From: Agrostemma githago
Taxonomy: Eukaryota; Streptophyta; Magnoliopsida; Caryophyllales; Caryophyllaceae
Assembly (NCBI GenBank): GCA_958450325.1
Contig: OY288243.1
Coordinates: 69,424,606-69,488,605 of the forward strand
DNA: 64,000 bases
Direction of reading: 5' to 3'
Part shown: positions 21,889 through 34,493 of the stretch, in pieces
Layout: every line of letters begins with the position of its first letter
How positions within the stretch are numbered: the stretch's first letter is position 1
Notes under the pieces: model-generated
What the model was told of the DNA's origin: nothing
The model's database searches: none
The model's input: only the letters and a program-made list of their open reading frames with translations
Translations under genes and position numbers: made by a program

Positions 21889-22073
21889 TATTTTCCAACA
21901 TAAACTACTATTTCGGACCTATATTCTAATATTAATGTAATTCGTGATTTTTATCACCCGCTTTAAATTGTATGGAGTAATCAATATGGTCATTTAGTAA
22001 ATATAATTACTAAGGAGTAAATATCATTGAGTAATCCATGGCAAAGTATGGATATGGGAGGGGTAATATGGAA

Positions 22074-22142
22074 GGGGTAATTTTGGAAGAAAAAGTGACG
22101 CAAGTGATTCCATGAAACCCCTCCCCTTTTTATATAGGTAAT

Positions 22143-22200
<58 letters not shown>

Positions 22201-22269
22201 GTAATTTTGGAAGAAAAAGTGACGCAAGTGATTCCATGAAACCCCTCCCCTTTTTATATAGGTAATGGA
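22074..22269. repeat. Direct repeats of about 70 bp around an (AT)n tract
   Basis: GGGTAATTTTGGAAGAAAAAG through TATAGGTAATGGAT occurs twice (about 22075-22148 and 22199-22270), seemingly identical, separated by an (AT)n run at 22147-22197. Confidence 0.9.
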
Positions 22270-22778
22270 TACGGAGTATGAAGAACTGCGCAAAATACTA
22301 GAAAGCCAACTTGCCATCAATTCGCTGAGACAGCTAACTTACGATTACGAGTGTTGTGTTGTCCAATCTTTTTTCATTTACTCATTTGTAGTTTCTATTG
22401 TTGGCATGCCGAAACGACAATTTATAGAAACAAAACTCTCCTTTATCAAAAGATGATCAATATAGACAACGTACAAACTACAAACCTTGTTTGGTGCCAA
22501 CCTTCAATGTTACAGGCTACACATTCTCTTGTACATGTCTCAGCAGACAAAAAGATCAGATCAAAAATGTAATATTTCCATTATTCGGTACATTATTTGC
22601 TGGTTTAAAAGAAACACATCTGGGAAAACCAATAATGTAAAGAATTTGTATAATTAAGATTATTCCGAGGTTCAGCAGTATAACCATCAGCTGCTGAAGT
22701 ACAGTAGTTCAGGGCTATATAAAATTCTCGTCGAAATCAAGGAAATGGTGAAGATAGCTAAGGCCAAGAGATCGTATT

Positions 22779-25700
22779 TCACTTTGAGTGGAATAAACGG
22801 CTAACGGAATCATAGCTTGGAACATACAGAACTGCAAATAGCAATGATAGTCAGATACTCTAATGCATCATACCAGAAATATGTGCAATTAAACAAAAAA
22901 GCCACAAACATACCATCGCCATGCGAGGCCATTGTGAGGGGCGATGACAGGAGCTTTCCTGCAACTGATGCAATATCCTTCGTGGTGACTTCATCAATGC
23001 TTTTCAAGAAATATTCCACAGGCTTCCTGTAACATTGAAACGGTTATATAAACAGGGGTCAATTGGGTCTTGAGTACATGTTCACTTTGCACAGTTGCTC
23101 CAATAAAGGTGAAAGATATAAAATAGAAATGCACATATGTTTAAATATGACTATTTCGACACCCCAAACGTATAATACCCGGCTTGGATTGATCTAAGAA
23201 CCTTCCAAAAATCATGCATGATTTACAAGTAAATATACAAGTGCTACTTTTGGCAAATGTCGGCTAGAATTGTCATTGAGTGGTCAAACTATGCAAGAGG
23301 CAAAATACCAGAATGAAAGCGCATATGTATCTAAACTATCAAAGATGTTTCTTTAGTCCCCTCATAATTACCATATTCTGGCTTTTATAACCTGCAAAGA
23401 AACAGTTAGAATTCTAACATGACGCTTCTAACATACGAGTAAATCAGAAGATGTATTAGTTCAATTGTCTGTAGACTATACTACCATAGTACAAGTTTGG
23501 GCAGTGAGAATAGAAAATCAAAAATAACCTACGAGAAATAAGTACCAAAGCATGGCCGAAGTCAGTATCCATAATCAAATCAAACCATGTTATAAAATCA
23601 AGGCTTCAACACTGAAACAGGACTATTTGACAATGATTAATCGAAGACAGTTACGCCTTGAAGCATTTTATGGAGATATTTGCCACATTGAGCAAGATAT
23701 GCCCCGACACTTAAAATTGTAATGGTGACAAAACAAAACTTCAAATACTATGCATCAATCTCTTGATTATTCTGTATATTAAACGTAAACAAAGACATTC
23801 GGTGGCAATCATGGCCACATTTAACAAGAAAGACACTACAGCCACCACTGTAGACGACAGAAACCAAAATACAATACGATATCACCATTATCTTATGGTA
23901 TAACTGAACACCTTGTGCGAGCCTTTTATTCACCAAAAACTACTCTGGAAGAACATCAAAATAAGCAACAGATCCAATAAAACACATAGTTTCCAATAAC
24001 AAGATCTGTATTTTTCCAGACGATTTCGCAATAGATCCCCACTTTTTCCTAGTCATATTTCGGTGATTTTTTGGAAAATTTTGCCCCACAGGAAACACTA
24101 GATTTATAAATATTACAGTAATTTGTTTTAACCTCACAAAACAAATACAAAAAAGAAAGCACACCTATGAAAATAACCAGTAACATCCATTATGAGTAAA
24201 ATTGAACATGCACAGAATAGTATTTAAGTGAAGACTTCTGAAAAATTAAAGAAAAAAGCAAAAACATGCACGGCAGATTATCAGCAAGGAAAATATGACA
24301 ACGGAAAGAAAATTATGCAACAGTAGTGTCACCTCTCCCCATATGTCAAAACCTGACGACCAATGTCCTCAGATGCAACCATCTGCAACATCAATCAATA
24401 GTCAGATAATAAAAGTCAAACCACCAAAGGAACCAAAATATATTGGACTGAACTTACTCTGGATTCCAAATTCATCAAAATTGCTGACTTTGTTGCGGCT
24501 TTAGCACGATCCAGCTGAACTTGATTAACTGTAGGGAAACAACCAAGAGATTAGAAAATAATTAAGCGTTGGATACTGATAAAAATACGCAGCAACCCAA
24601 ACAAAAAATAAATAAAACCTTGTCCAGGTGTAGCAACTGCAATGAGTTCCCCAGCAGCAATCTCGATGGCTTTTGATACAAAATCAGTACTCTAAAACAA
24701 AAACAGAGCAAGACAGAAAGTAGTACATTATTGTGCCAAAACGAAAAGGATGAATCAGTATAACAAGGGTACACAAACCATTATAACAACAATAGTCTTA
24801 GTCCCAACATGATTTGGGGCCAGCTGAGATCATCGTCCTAAACCGCTTAAGCATGAATCCAACAATATCACTAGAATGTTGTTTAAACTTTAAAGGTATG
24901 ATTAAAAAAACAAAAGAAAATTAAATAAAGCTGGGCCAGAGACACATACATTGCAAAAATACAATGTCAGAAAAATGTGAAACCCAAAAAACTAAATAGT
25001 GCAAAATTGGGGAATAATGTAAGAGCTGAAGGCCCAAAGGGGAGTTGGGGATAGGAGGTCTCAAGTATTTCTCCTTGGAGAGGGAAAATTCATCCACCTA
25101 GTTTTATCAATTTGCAAATTCTTCACAAGCCATAGAATAGTTTTTCTCAAGTTAAAAAATACGCCGTAGTAAAAAGGTAACCGAAGATCTAAAACTCAAA
25201 CACATCATCACTAATCCCCAAACAATTCATATCGCTTTCAATCACCCTTATTCATGTCTACTCTGGTCTCCCCTTCCTCCAAGACCCTAACAATATTATT
25301 CTTTCCCCAAATTTCAAGCTTTCTAAACTAGATTTTCCCTCATCTTATCTTCCTAAATTAGGCTTTCCCTCCAATGATCTTCGGCACACATAATTAACCT
25401 AGAACAGTTTTCCCCCATCTTATCTTTAATTGGCACAACACCTACTTCCCCCCAAACCACGTGGCACAACACAGTTAAAGGAGGTGACTGCAATAATTAT
25501 CGACAACATTCCAAATTTATGAACTCAAGTTGACAACATGGTATTAAAATGCAGTAGCGGCCCCAGATGCAAACACAGTTGCGAAGCATTGGTATCCAAA
25601 TTTCGTGGCTGTAAAGTCACAGATATTGTCCAAATCGCCAACAATTTTCAACCACATGATCCCCTCTTAATATATGAAATTTCAGTTGATTTTCAATGTT

Positions 25701-28700
25701 TTAAGTCTATATTTTACCTCTTAGGCCCACATTTTTCACATAAACATTGCAACTGTTGATGTTTTCTTAAAAAAAATAAAACAGTTTAAGATATGGAGCT
25801 GTTATCATTTATGCAAGATAAAACAGACATTTTAATTCAATGGCTGAGAGTACAGGACCATGTGCATATTCAAGTATTTGATGTTACTTACTGTGGTGGC
25901 TTGAATTCCAAATAGGCCTGTATTATTGTAGATGCTACTAAACGCGGAAAATGACTGAATGTTTGGATGTTGGTTCAGGACATTTAAATCTGGTCACGTA
26001 AAGACAAAACAGTTAGGAAGCAGCTACGACGAATACACATTATTTATGTAAAACTGAAAAATATAATTACTCCAAACAATTTCTATATCAATCTCGGGCA
26101 CGTATTGGCTTTATTCTCTTCATAAATAATTAAAGAATTTCTTTGCAATTAAAACTAAGGACAAAATCCTTACAGTAACTTGAAAATGTCAAATAGATTT
26201 GCATATTTAGGTGAGCTAGTACTAAAATTGATTAAAGATAACTTATTCAGTTATTTGGAGGAAAAGGAAAGAAAAAATTATATTAGATAATTGTTTGCAA
26301 AAACCTTGATTATAATATATATAGTTAGTTGCAATTTTTCCTAAAAGTAGTAGCCTCAAAAATACTCACATAATCGAGAATACATTCCTTTTCCGGGACC
26401 ACCAGCTGAGAAAGATCCACCGCCACCCATAAGCATCTGACGAAAAATTAGAAGGATAAATTAGATCCCAAGATGTCATAGCTGCAGACATATGAGGAGC
26501 TTGAAATAGCAAAACTCGTCATTCCGTAAGACACAAATCTTGTGAAAAAATATTCCATATCATAAAATCAAAAACACAATATATCAAAAGTCAAAAAAGA
26601 GGGAATAGAAATCAATTTACACAATAGTTATACCTGAAGAACGGTTAGAGTCATGGCATCTTTATCCTTCATCCAGCCACCGGGAAGTTCAAAAGCAAGT
26701 GCAAAATGTGTTACCTGACAATGCAAGTTGGTTAAGGGTAACAGTCAACTTTGTAAAGAGAGAGAAAAGACAAAAATTCAGAAGGTAGAGCTGCATACCC
26801 CTGAACCTGATTGACAGCGGTAATCACCTCCAACATACACAGATGCGGGATCCTCAGGAGGTCGTACACTTGAAATATCCGACAGGAGCGGCTCAGCAAT
26901 GGACAATAGCTCTTCATGTTCGACCCCAGAAGCAGCAAGGACCATACGGGGAGCAGTGTAATTTTCCTGAAATATAATAATATAACCTTCCATTAGATGT
27001 GGTAGGCAAAGAACATGGAAAAGCAGCGTTGATTCAGGCTCAAAGAGCTCAACAAGTAATCTATGTATTTTACAACTTACCATGACAAAGTCCTCTAAAA
27101 CAGAACTGTTCAGTCTACCTAGTATAGCTTCCTGAGCCATAAGAGAATGTCCAAGAGCACCTGAATAACCAGCAGAATGAACAGCCTCTAGAAGCAATGA
27201 CTGAGGATTGTTGGAAGCCTCAGCTAATTCGCCTTTAAGCTTTTGAAGCTGCATAAATGTCACAAAATTTAAAACTGGAACTCACACATGTGAAGCAACA
27301 ATGTACTAGACACATGGTGGAGAAGTTACCGTTTCATTGACCTCCCAATCCAAAAAAGCAGGATTTCTCACTGAGTCTACAAGAAGCTCAACCATTTCAG
27401 GGACGTAAGTTTTCAAGGCATCAAAAGTATAGCCCATCTGCTCCCGAGAAGCTGAGGCTGTAACATTGCCTCCTATGGCCTCCACTTCACGTACTAAACG
27501 CAGGTGGGTACGATTTGTTGTAGATTTAAATGCCATACGCTCCAATAGGTGAGTTGCACCAAAAGATTGCGATGTTTCATATATGGATCCACAATTGATA
27601 TACAAACCAATGGAAGCAGCAGGGTTCTGTGTTAACCATAAAGCAGTTTTGTTACATGATAATCAATCCCATATCGTAATCAAGAGAACAAGCACCAATA
27701 GTTTTGAATTGACTTTGTTACTGTTGTTAATTTTGACTCCATGTTCTTTAATAGCAAACTTACAGGTGATGCTTCTGAAGCAACTTTGACACCATTTGAA
27801 AGAATAGTAATCTGGGTTTTTGCAGGTTCAACATAATCAGGAAGTGGTGGAGGAACAGTCACCCCTTCCAATGGGAAATCAAGTGGAGGGAGAGAGTTTG
27901 AATTTCCTCCCAGGATCCAGCTGAACAGCCCTGATGAAGAAGCTTTTGAGGCTACAGCGGTTGTACTGGCATACCTTGCTAGATGCTTACTGCTGTCACG
28001 GCCCTAAAATTCAAATTCATCAACACCAAATATTATAAAACGTGATAGTTAGCTGATGTCTTCTTCGTGTTGGTTTAAAATGTCAATGACAAATGCAAAA
28101 GTAATCCCACATAGAGATATTAGACATTTTTCTATAAGATATAATGAAGAAAACACAATAAACACAGCATCAATACTAACCATCTTGACAATTTCACAAA
28201 TGAATTGAGCAAAGGGTCTAGCAAAGCACAGTTATACACAGCATTACTCATCATTGAACCAAAGTCGTGAGGAAATTGTTTGTAAACACAAGGAGTTTCT
28301 CGATAACTAGTATATTGAAGCACACATGAAAATTGCTAATACCCAGCACCAAATAATCATGAGATGATGCAGAAGATTGCAATCATATAAATAATAAAAT
28401 TACAGCCAACGAAGCAGTTTCCTAGCAAACTAAACACATCTTTACTTTTCTTAAAACCTTTCAGATACAAGGTACAAACAAAAAAGAGACTTTTGAGTTG
28501 CCGAATTCTCACTATCCACAGACAACAGTGAATTTGTTCAAGTATATCGTGCCATTCTCCTTTTTTATCTTCTCACTTCCATTTGCAGCTAATTTATGAA
28601 AAGAGGTCAAAAGACAATATTGCTCCTTATTACTCCTCCAGTCACAAGACAGTGGGTTTCACAAGGATCCTTTCGTAGCTTACTCGAAAGAGAAACAAAG

Positions 28701-29886
28701 AAGTGGGAAAATAAAAATTGTCAAGGAAAGTGGGAAGGTAAGAACGGCCAAACATGGAAACTGGGACGATAATAGGAAAATGGAGGAAGTATTATCCTAC
28801 GCACTCATATCTAATGATGCAATTTTGGGCAGGCTAGACGATTGCTAGCGACACTGATTTCAGGTGTTGAAAACTTGCTATCTGAGCAGATTGTTCTTCA
28901 ACTGAAAATAAGGTTAAGCATGTATGAACCGCCTTCCTTTATATACTAGCTTCTCGTCAAAAAAACCATTTACTCTCTCCACTTAACCAAGTTTACTCAA
29001 CTCCGAACTCCCAATACAATCTCAAACAGCAACGATATTTTAATACAGCTACCAGCATTCCAAAAGGAAATCTCATATGAGACAAACACACTACTATAGG
29101 CTTGAACTAACAACTCCATTTTCTCTCGACACCAAGTCCACGTCACAATCAAAATCATCAATCACCGGTTGTCTGTTAAGGGATTCATAAGCAAACCGTG
29201 CAAATCACGTTTGTTTGTCGTCATCAACCATTCTCGTCTCTCATATTTCATTGATTAAGTTGTGTTATTGTGCTATTGTGTTTTTGTTGACAGACTTAGG
29301 CCATGGATATTTAGATCTCACGAATGACATATGGACTCAGGTCTAAAATACTTCGAGGGACATATCAAATAAAGGGCTAAGACTAAACTTAAACTCGTAC
29401 CACTTTCTGGCTCACAAACTATACACTGATCGAACCCATACAGTTTTCCCGAGTTGAGGATTCTACCCAATGATATATACTACAGGGTAATGTGCCCAAT
29501 GTATAGCGCAACAGACATCACAAGAAACGAGAATCGCAGACCTTGAACAAAACAGACGGAAAGTCAATTCGTCGCATTGTCAATGAATACGATTTATTAA
29601 TTCAAAAACAAATCATAAGAACGACGAAAAGAAACGAGTTTTGATTGATACAGTATCAAACTTGAATCGCGGAAATTAGATCAACCTTGGATGCATCGAC
29701 CAGATCAAACAAATAGACACAGAAATCAAAATCAAAATCAAAATCAAATACAACAACATAAGGGATTTCATCAAACAACTAGGTTAATTTAGGGTTTCGC
29801 AAAACAGAAAAGGCAATTAGATTAAAAAATGAAGATGAAAAAGAAACCTTGAGGGATCTGATACGGGAAGCGGCGCATCGATACAT
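22779..29886 (-). CDS. MPPalpha: Mitochondrial processing peptidase alpha subunit, 13 exons, 505 aa
   Basis: MPP cleaves targeting presequences from imported proteins in the mitochondrial matrix. In plants it is built into the cytochrome bc1 complex. Exons, 5' to 3' on the minus strand: 29886-29848, 28003-27764, 27626-27330, 27248-27081, 26966-26799, 26714-26634, 26436-26370, 25989-25892, 24691-24619, 24528-24458, 24382-24333, 23026-22914, 22831-22779. All introns follow GT-AG and the phases join without a stop, giving 1518 nt, close to the roughly 500 aa of plant homologues. The N-terminus MYRCAASRIRSLK is an Arg-rich presequence. HLLER at residues 119-123 is the degenerate form of the metal site HxxEH of the beta subunit, as expected for alpha. 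MLMGGGGSFSAGGPGKGMYS at 332-351 is the glycine-rich substrate loop. Exon 8 reads YLNVLNQ where homologues often have YLRVLNQ. Nothing suggests it is broken. Confidence 0.95.
24778..24850 (-). mobile_element. SINE 3'-end fragment in an MPP alpha intron
   Basis: TAACAACAATAGTCTTAGTC followed by CCAACATGATTTGGGGCCAGCT closely resembles the reverse complement of the conserved 3' tail of plant Au-type SINEs. Only the 3' part is evident. It lies in the intron between exons 8 and 9. Confidence 0.5.
28004..29847 (-). other. Intron 1 of MPP alpha (1.84 kb)
   Basis: The long first intron separates the 13-codon presequence exon from the rest of the protein. It is AT-rich. I saw no nested gene or complete element in it. 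Confidence 0.85.
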
Positions 29887-30081
29887 GATGTGAAATCTAG
29901 GAAGGTGGGAGATTGAAGCTCTGCCTCTGTGGGAGATTGTGGGAGATTGTGGGAGAGGAGACTGTTGTGTTGTGGTGGTAAAAAAGGGCGAGAGAAGAGG
30001 AAAAGGGGGAGAAAGAGAAATGTTTGGTTCTAGGCTACCGGACTTAAGCTCGGGAGTCCTTGCCTTTGCATCGGAATGGGA

Positions 30082-30087
30082 TGGGCC
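30082..30087 (-). promoter_or_regulatory. Site II element (TGGGCC) upstream of MPP alpha
   Basis: TGGGCC lies in ATGGGCCATTAAAC, 196 bases before the start codon. Site II motifs (TGGGCY), bound by TCP factors, are common in promoters of nuclear genes for mitochondrial proteins. No clear TATA box was seen nearby, which fits a housekeeping promoter. Confidence 0.45.
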
Positions 30088-30189
30088 ATTAAACTACTAC
30101 CAACTCGCATGTCCACTCCCCATAAGGGCTTCGCCGCTTGGGTCTCATCAAGAGTTGGTCCAAACAAAGAGAAATCAATCCATCAATAT

Positions 30190-31290
30190 CTTATACTCCC
30201 TCCTAATTTTCCCTTTTTTGATACAAAAATCTCTAACCTTTTAAAAAACCAACTAGATTATATTCTGTGCAATTGTACGTTTTTTTGAGTTAATAGGTTT
30301 ATTGCATATTTTTTGAATCAAGATGTTTATATAGGCAATTAATACGGAGTACTACGTAACATTTACATTTGTATTACCTATTTTTTCATAATAGGTATTT
30401 TGATGTTTGGTATGTTATTTGTAATGATTATTTTTAATAAGATGTTAAAAATTAGTGGCCTTTGATAGAAATTAAAATAAAAAGTATCGTGTATTATAAT
30501 CCTTATATTGTGTAATATATTTGACTAAAATCATCGGTTTCTCCATATTGGCTAATTTTATTTTTCTCCATATTTGTCAATTTTAGGAATATTTCTATTA
30601 TATTGTTCAATATTTTTATTAGGAATATATATTTGGTTATTTTTTTCTATTATATCCTTATATTATTTGGTGAAACATCTTATAGTAATATATACTATTT
30701 GGTGATATTATAACACATTTATTGTGTAATATACTAAAAATATTTTTAGCGGAAAAACTTTTATTCTCGTGATGACACGTAAGCGCAATTCTAGTTTATC
30801 TTATTCTCTTAGTATACGTGGGTTTAGCTAAGTCAAATAATATCAAAGTAAATATTTGCAATTTTTAAAAAAATATTTTTCAATTTTTATAATTTATCAA
30901 AAAAGATAATTGGTACTATGAGAATTTTATAAATATATATATGAGTTAAATTATTATTTCTAGCCTAAATTATTTGTTTTTAAAATTGAGAAATTGAAAC
31001 ATTTTGAGGGAATTTTTTAATGTGAACGAATTACTCTAAGTTATATTATATTCAGAGATTTACGTAATTATTATAATATTATTATTTGACTCAAATAAAT
31101 ATTTCATGTATCAATGAGTATTAAGTATATTCCTTTAGTATCAATGAGTAAATTCGTGAAATGACAATATATTCTGTCAATGAGTATTATTCCCATTATT
31201 TTCATGTCATTATATTATGGAATAATACTACAATATATTTTAAAAGAGGAAGGAAATGAGATTGAGAGGATGAATGAAAAGGCGAAAAAA
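30190..31290. other. AT-rich spacer with a possible Helitron end
   Basis: No gene seen. ACTCCCTCCTAATTTTCCC at 30195 may be one end of a MITE without a visible partner. At 30768-30795 CGTG-ATGA-CACG is followed after 11 bases by CTAG and T, a weak plus-strand Helitron-like 3' end with a stem of only 4 bp. Confidence 0.35.
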
Positions 31291-33151
31291 AATTGGAGAG
31301 GCTGACACGTGTCCTATTTTTTAGAACTCCCTATTCTTTTAGTAGAAGAGGGATTCTCAAACAATTGGGCTTAGGAACAGTGTTCCTTCTTAACAACAGT
31401 GGTGGGCATGTACTCCCTTCTCTGCCCTCTACTACTACTCTGTTTACACGCCTTCCCCCTTCACTGCTCTCCTCTACTTTCCCTCTTCGTTCCTCCTTCT
31501 CTCATCTCATTTGTGTTTCTCTCTCTATTTTTTTCGTTTTGTTGTCTTTGCTTTTCGCTTTTCTATTTATAAATTAATCTTTGATTTTCGTTTTGGGGTT
31601 CTCATAGTGCTCTTTCTCACTTTCAGGTTGTGGATCTGGGATTACAGAGCTTCTTAGTCTCCAGTTGTAATGGCTTTGTTGCCCTTGATTTTTGTCTGTT
31701 TTTCGTTTTCGATTTCCTGCTTTTCGTTATGCTGCTATTGAATTTTGTTTAGTTGCCTTCGGTTTTGTCTGATCACAATTATTTAATTGGATTTTGTTAG
31801 TGTGGTCCGTTTACTTTTTTTTTGTTTTGTTGCCTTTGCTTTTGCTTTTTTATCTTTGATTTCCATTTTTGGGTTCCTCATATTGCTCCTTCTCCCTTTT
31901 AGGTTGTGGATCTGAGATTACAGAGCTTTTTATTCTCCATTTTTTATGGTTTTGTTGCCCTTGATTTTCGTTTGTTTTTGGTTTTCGAGTTCCTATTTTT
32001 CGTTATGTTGCTATTGAATTTTGTTTTGTTTAAGCGGGCTTTGTTAGTGTGATTTGTTTTGCTTTCGAATGCGAACCGTAAATGTGTTCATCTATGTATT
32101 TGATAGTGTTAGTTCGTATATACTCATGTAGATTGTGATGATCTATGATGTGATCATGAATTTGTTTGGTTTTGTTTGATCACGAAAATTGTGCTTTGTT
32201 TAATTAGAAGTTGTTTATTGGAATTGTGTTAATGTGATGTGTTTTGCATTTGTCGAGTTCCTATTTTTCATTATGTTGCTATTGAATTTTGTTTTGTTTA
32301 GTCGGATTTTGTTATTGTGATTCGTTTTACTTTCGAATGCGAACCGTAAATGTGTTAATCTATGTATTTGATAATGTTAGTTCGTATATATTCATGCAGA
32401 TTTTTTATGATCTATGATGTGATCATGCATTCGTTTAGTTTTGTTTGATCATGAAATCGCAATTTGCTTAATTAGAAGTTGTTTATTGGGATTGTGTTAA
32501 TGTGATTTGTTTTGCAGTTTTGTGTGGATTGTAATTTTCGATAATCTGTGCAATGTCGTAAGTTTTATGTATTCATGCAGATTTTGATGATCTAATATGT
32601 GATCATGAATTCGATTGCTCTTTTGTGTGTGAATGACATTGATTGTTACCCTTTGTTTTTTTGTCGAGTGGTTTTCTGACTGCAACAAGTTGAGATAAGC
32701 CCTGCTAAAGTTGGAGAAGAGCTTCTGGATCTCATTTTTATGAAACTCTATTTTTTATGAAAAGAAAAATGTATGATCTTTGAGTTTATGCTTTGTTTGT
32801 AGTATTGTTAGTAGGTCCAGTCAGTGTTGTCGAATTGATTTGCTTGACGAAATAGGTGACTTTCTTTACTTAGTTCATCAATTTACTTAATTCATTCCTT
32901 CGGTTCGCAACTTAATTTGAGGCTAATTAGTAAAGAGAATTTTGTCTCTTTTTGAGGTTCATCGATTTGTTTTTTTTATATTGGTAGGTACAATTAGTGT
33001 TATCGATTTGCTTGATAGAATAAGTGATCTTGATTATTTAGTTCATCGATCAACTAATTTGAGGTTAATGAAGGAAGTATTTTTTTGTTGGGGTTTGTGT
33101 GTTTTATGCTTCTTGTTGTTTCTCATTGGATATATCGCTGAAACCCTGCAG
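31291..33151 (+). other. Leader and intron-like T-rich DNA with internal duplications
   Basis: A CT-rich leader-like stretch (31380-31580) is followed by T-rich DNA with the character of plant 5'-UTR introns, ending in an acceptor-like ACCCTGCAG at 33143-33151. A unit of about 268 bp starting CGAGTTCCTATTTTTC is repeated at 31986 and 32254, and an older partial copy begins near 31705. A 276-bp offset repeat (GGTTGTGGATCTG) occurs at 31626 and 31902. No protein-coding frame is convincing. Confidence 0.45.
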
Positions 33152-33695
33152 GAACGGGGCACATTGCAGGAAGAGTGCCATAGCCTGCATGTTGTCATCG
33201 GCGATTCTAACTTTGAAGAGGTTATCGCATACCTTTGAGAACCTGTTCCGCATGCAGGCTGCATGCATTTCCAGAATCCGATACACCGACACTGTCCTGA
33301 CATCGCACTTTCTTTATTACTTATGCTCGTACCCGAAAAACACTATGGTGCTTATACATGTTCAGAATGATTTTGAAGCCTTTGACCAGATTCGCATGAC
33401 ACTACACGAGGGCATGGATTATGCTGTGAGTGGTTAAGAAAATAACGTTGTCACCTGTACCGCAGGCTACACCAGACATCGTGGCACCTGCCTCCCAGAC
33501 GTCAGAGTTCAGTGCAGTCCCCTTTGTTAATGTGCTGCCGAAGGTGGATCCTCCATTTGAGCAAGGTCAGAATGCGGTATAGCATGAACCCGTAGACTCT
33601 TAGGCTGCAGATGCGCATGTGACTGCACTTGATTCTCCACTTTATCAACTATTTTGGAGTGCGCGTCTAGAAATTCCTACGCTAAAGAACTCTCT
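33152..33695 (+). pseudogene. Unrecognised broken coding region
   Basis: After the acceptor-like site the frame runs to 33437, including an IRYTDTVLTSHFLYYLCSYP and a HVQNDFEAFDQIRMTL stretch. A second frame from about 33440 reads SPVPQATPDIVAPASQTSE and then hits stops. Codon quality suggests decayed coding DNA, but I recognise no domain. The HVQNDFEAFDQIRMTLHEG stretch is vaguely like the central strand-helix of XS or RRM folds, a weak impression only. Confidence 0.3.
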
Positions 33696-33699
33696 ATAA

Positions 33700-34485
33700 T
33701 TTCCTATTCTGAACACCCCTTGTTTTAGTGTATCCTGCGCATAGTTGTTTGTTCTTGGTTTCATACGCTCTCTATTTTTCATATCTACTTCTCTCTCTAT
33801 TCTTCATCTTGCCTTTGATTTTCGTTTTTTTTGCTCTTGATTTTCGGTTTCTTTTCGTTTTGCGTTCCTGACTCTCGTTTTTGCGGGTATATGTAGACCA
33901 CATGTGAAACGAAGCTACCCACTACAGTATATTAGCTTATATATTAGCTCATGTAGCTAATTAGCTATGTCTATACTATTAGTCACAAGCACATGAATTT
34001 GCGTGCCTCGTGGCTACCCACTACAACGTCCTCGGACAACGTGGTTATATTATTAGCGCTTGTAGCTTACGGTTATTGTTTTACCCTTTAGCTCAAATGC
34101 CGCTCCCTCAGTTCAAATGTAAAATTCCAAAACACTGTTTGCAATTAGATATACAACGAGCGTAGAGCGGTGTTAGAACCCAAGATGGAGATGACGGCCA
34201 CATTTTTCCAATATTATAAACACGTAGGGGTTTCGTTAAATCCTTACCGATCACCAATCTATGACTGACCTAAAGCTTAATGGTGTACGAAAAGGAAAAT
34301 GCAGCTATTGAATTAGAGAAGCTTTAATTACTTGTTGGTGTAAACAAAACACCCCAAATCGGCTTACAAGCCACCAACTACCTAACATCAATAGTTCCAC
34401 ATTCAATGACTTTACTAACCTCCTACACAAAACTCTAATTATAAATGCTATCACCCTCCCCAAATTGCAAAAATACTATCCACAA
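33700..34485. other. Spacer, no gene seen
   Basis: Non-coding. It includes local near-repeats around CTACCCACTACA (33910 and 34013). Confidence 0.5.
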
Positions 34486-34493
34486 TATAAATA
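34486..34493 (+). promoter_or_regulatory. TATA box before the 178-aa ORF gene
   Basis: TATAAATA is followed within 100 bases by a C-rich leader and a donor-like AG|GTATGC at 34579, consistent with a promoter and a short non-coding first exon. Confidence 0.4.

Noticed and set aside
22817..23032. Plus-strand 71-aa frame near 22.9 kb and other plus-strand frames within the MPP alpha locus
   Set aside because: They are antisense shadows of MPP alpha exons; exon joins on the minus strand give a complete 505-aa protein.
30768..30795. Second Helitron 3' end (CGTG-ATGA-CACG, then CTAG-T)
   Set aside because: The stem is only 4 bp and the spacer length is ordinary by chance in AT-rich DNA; kept as a weak mention only.
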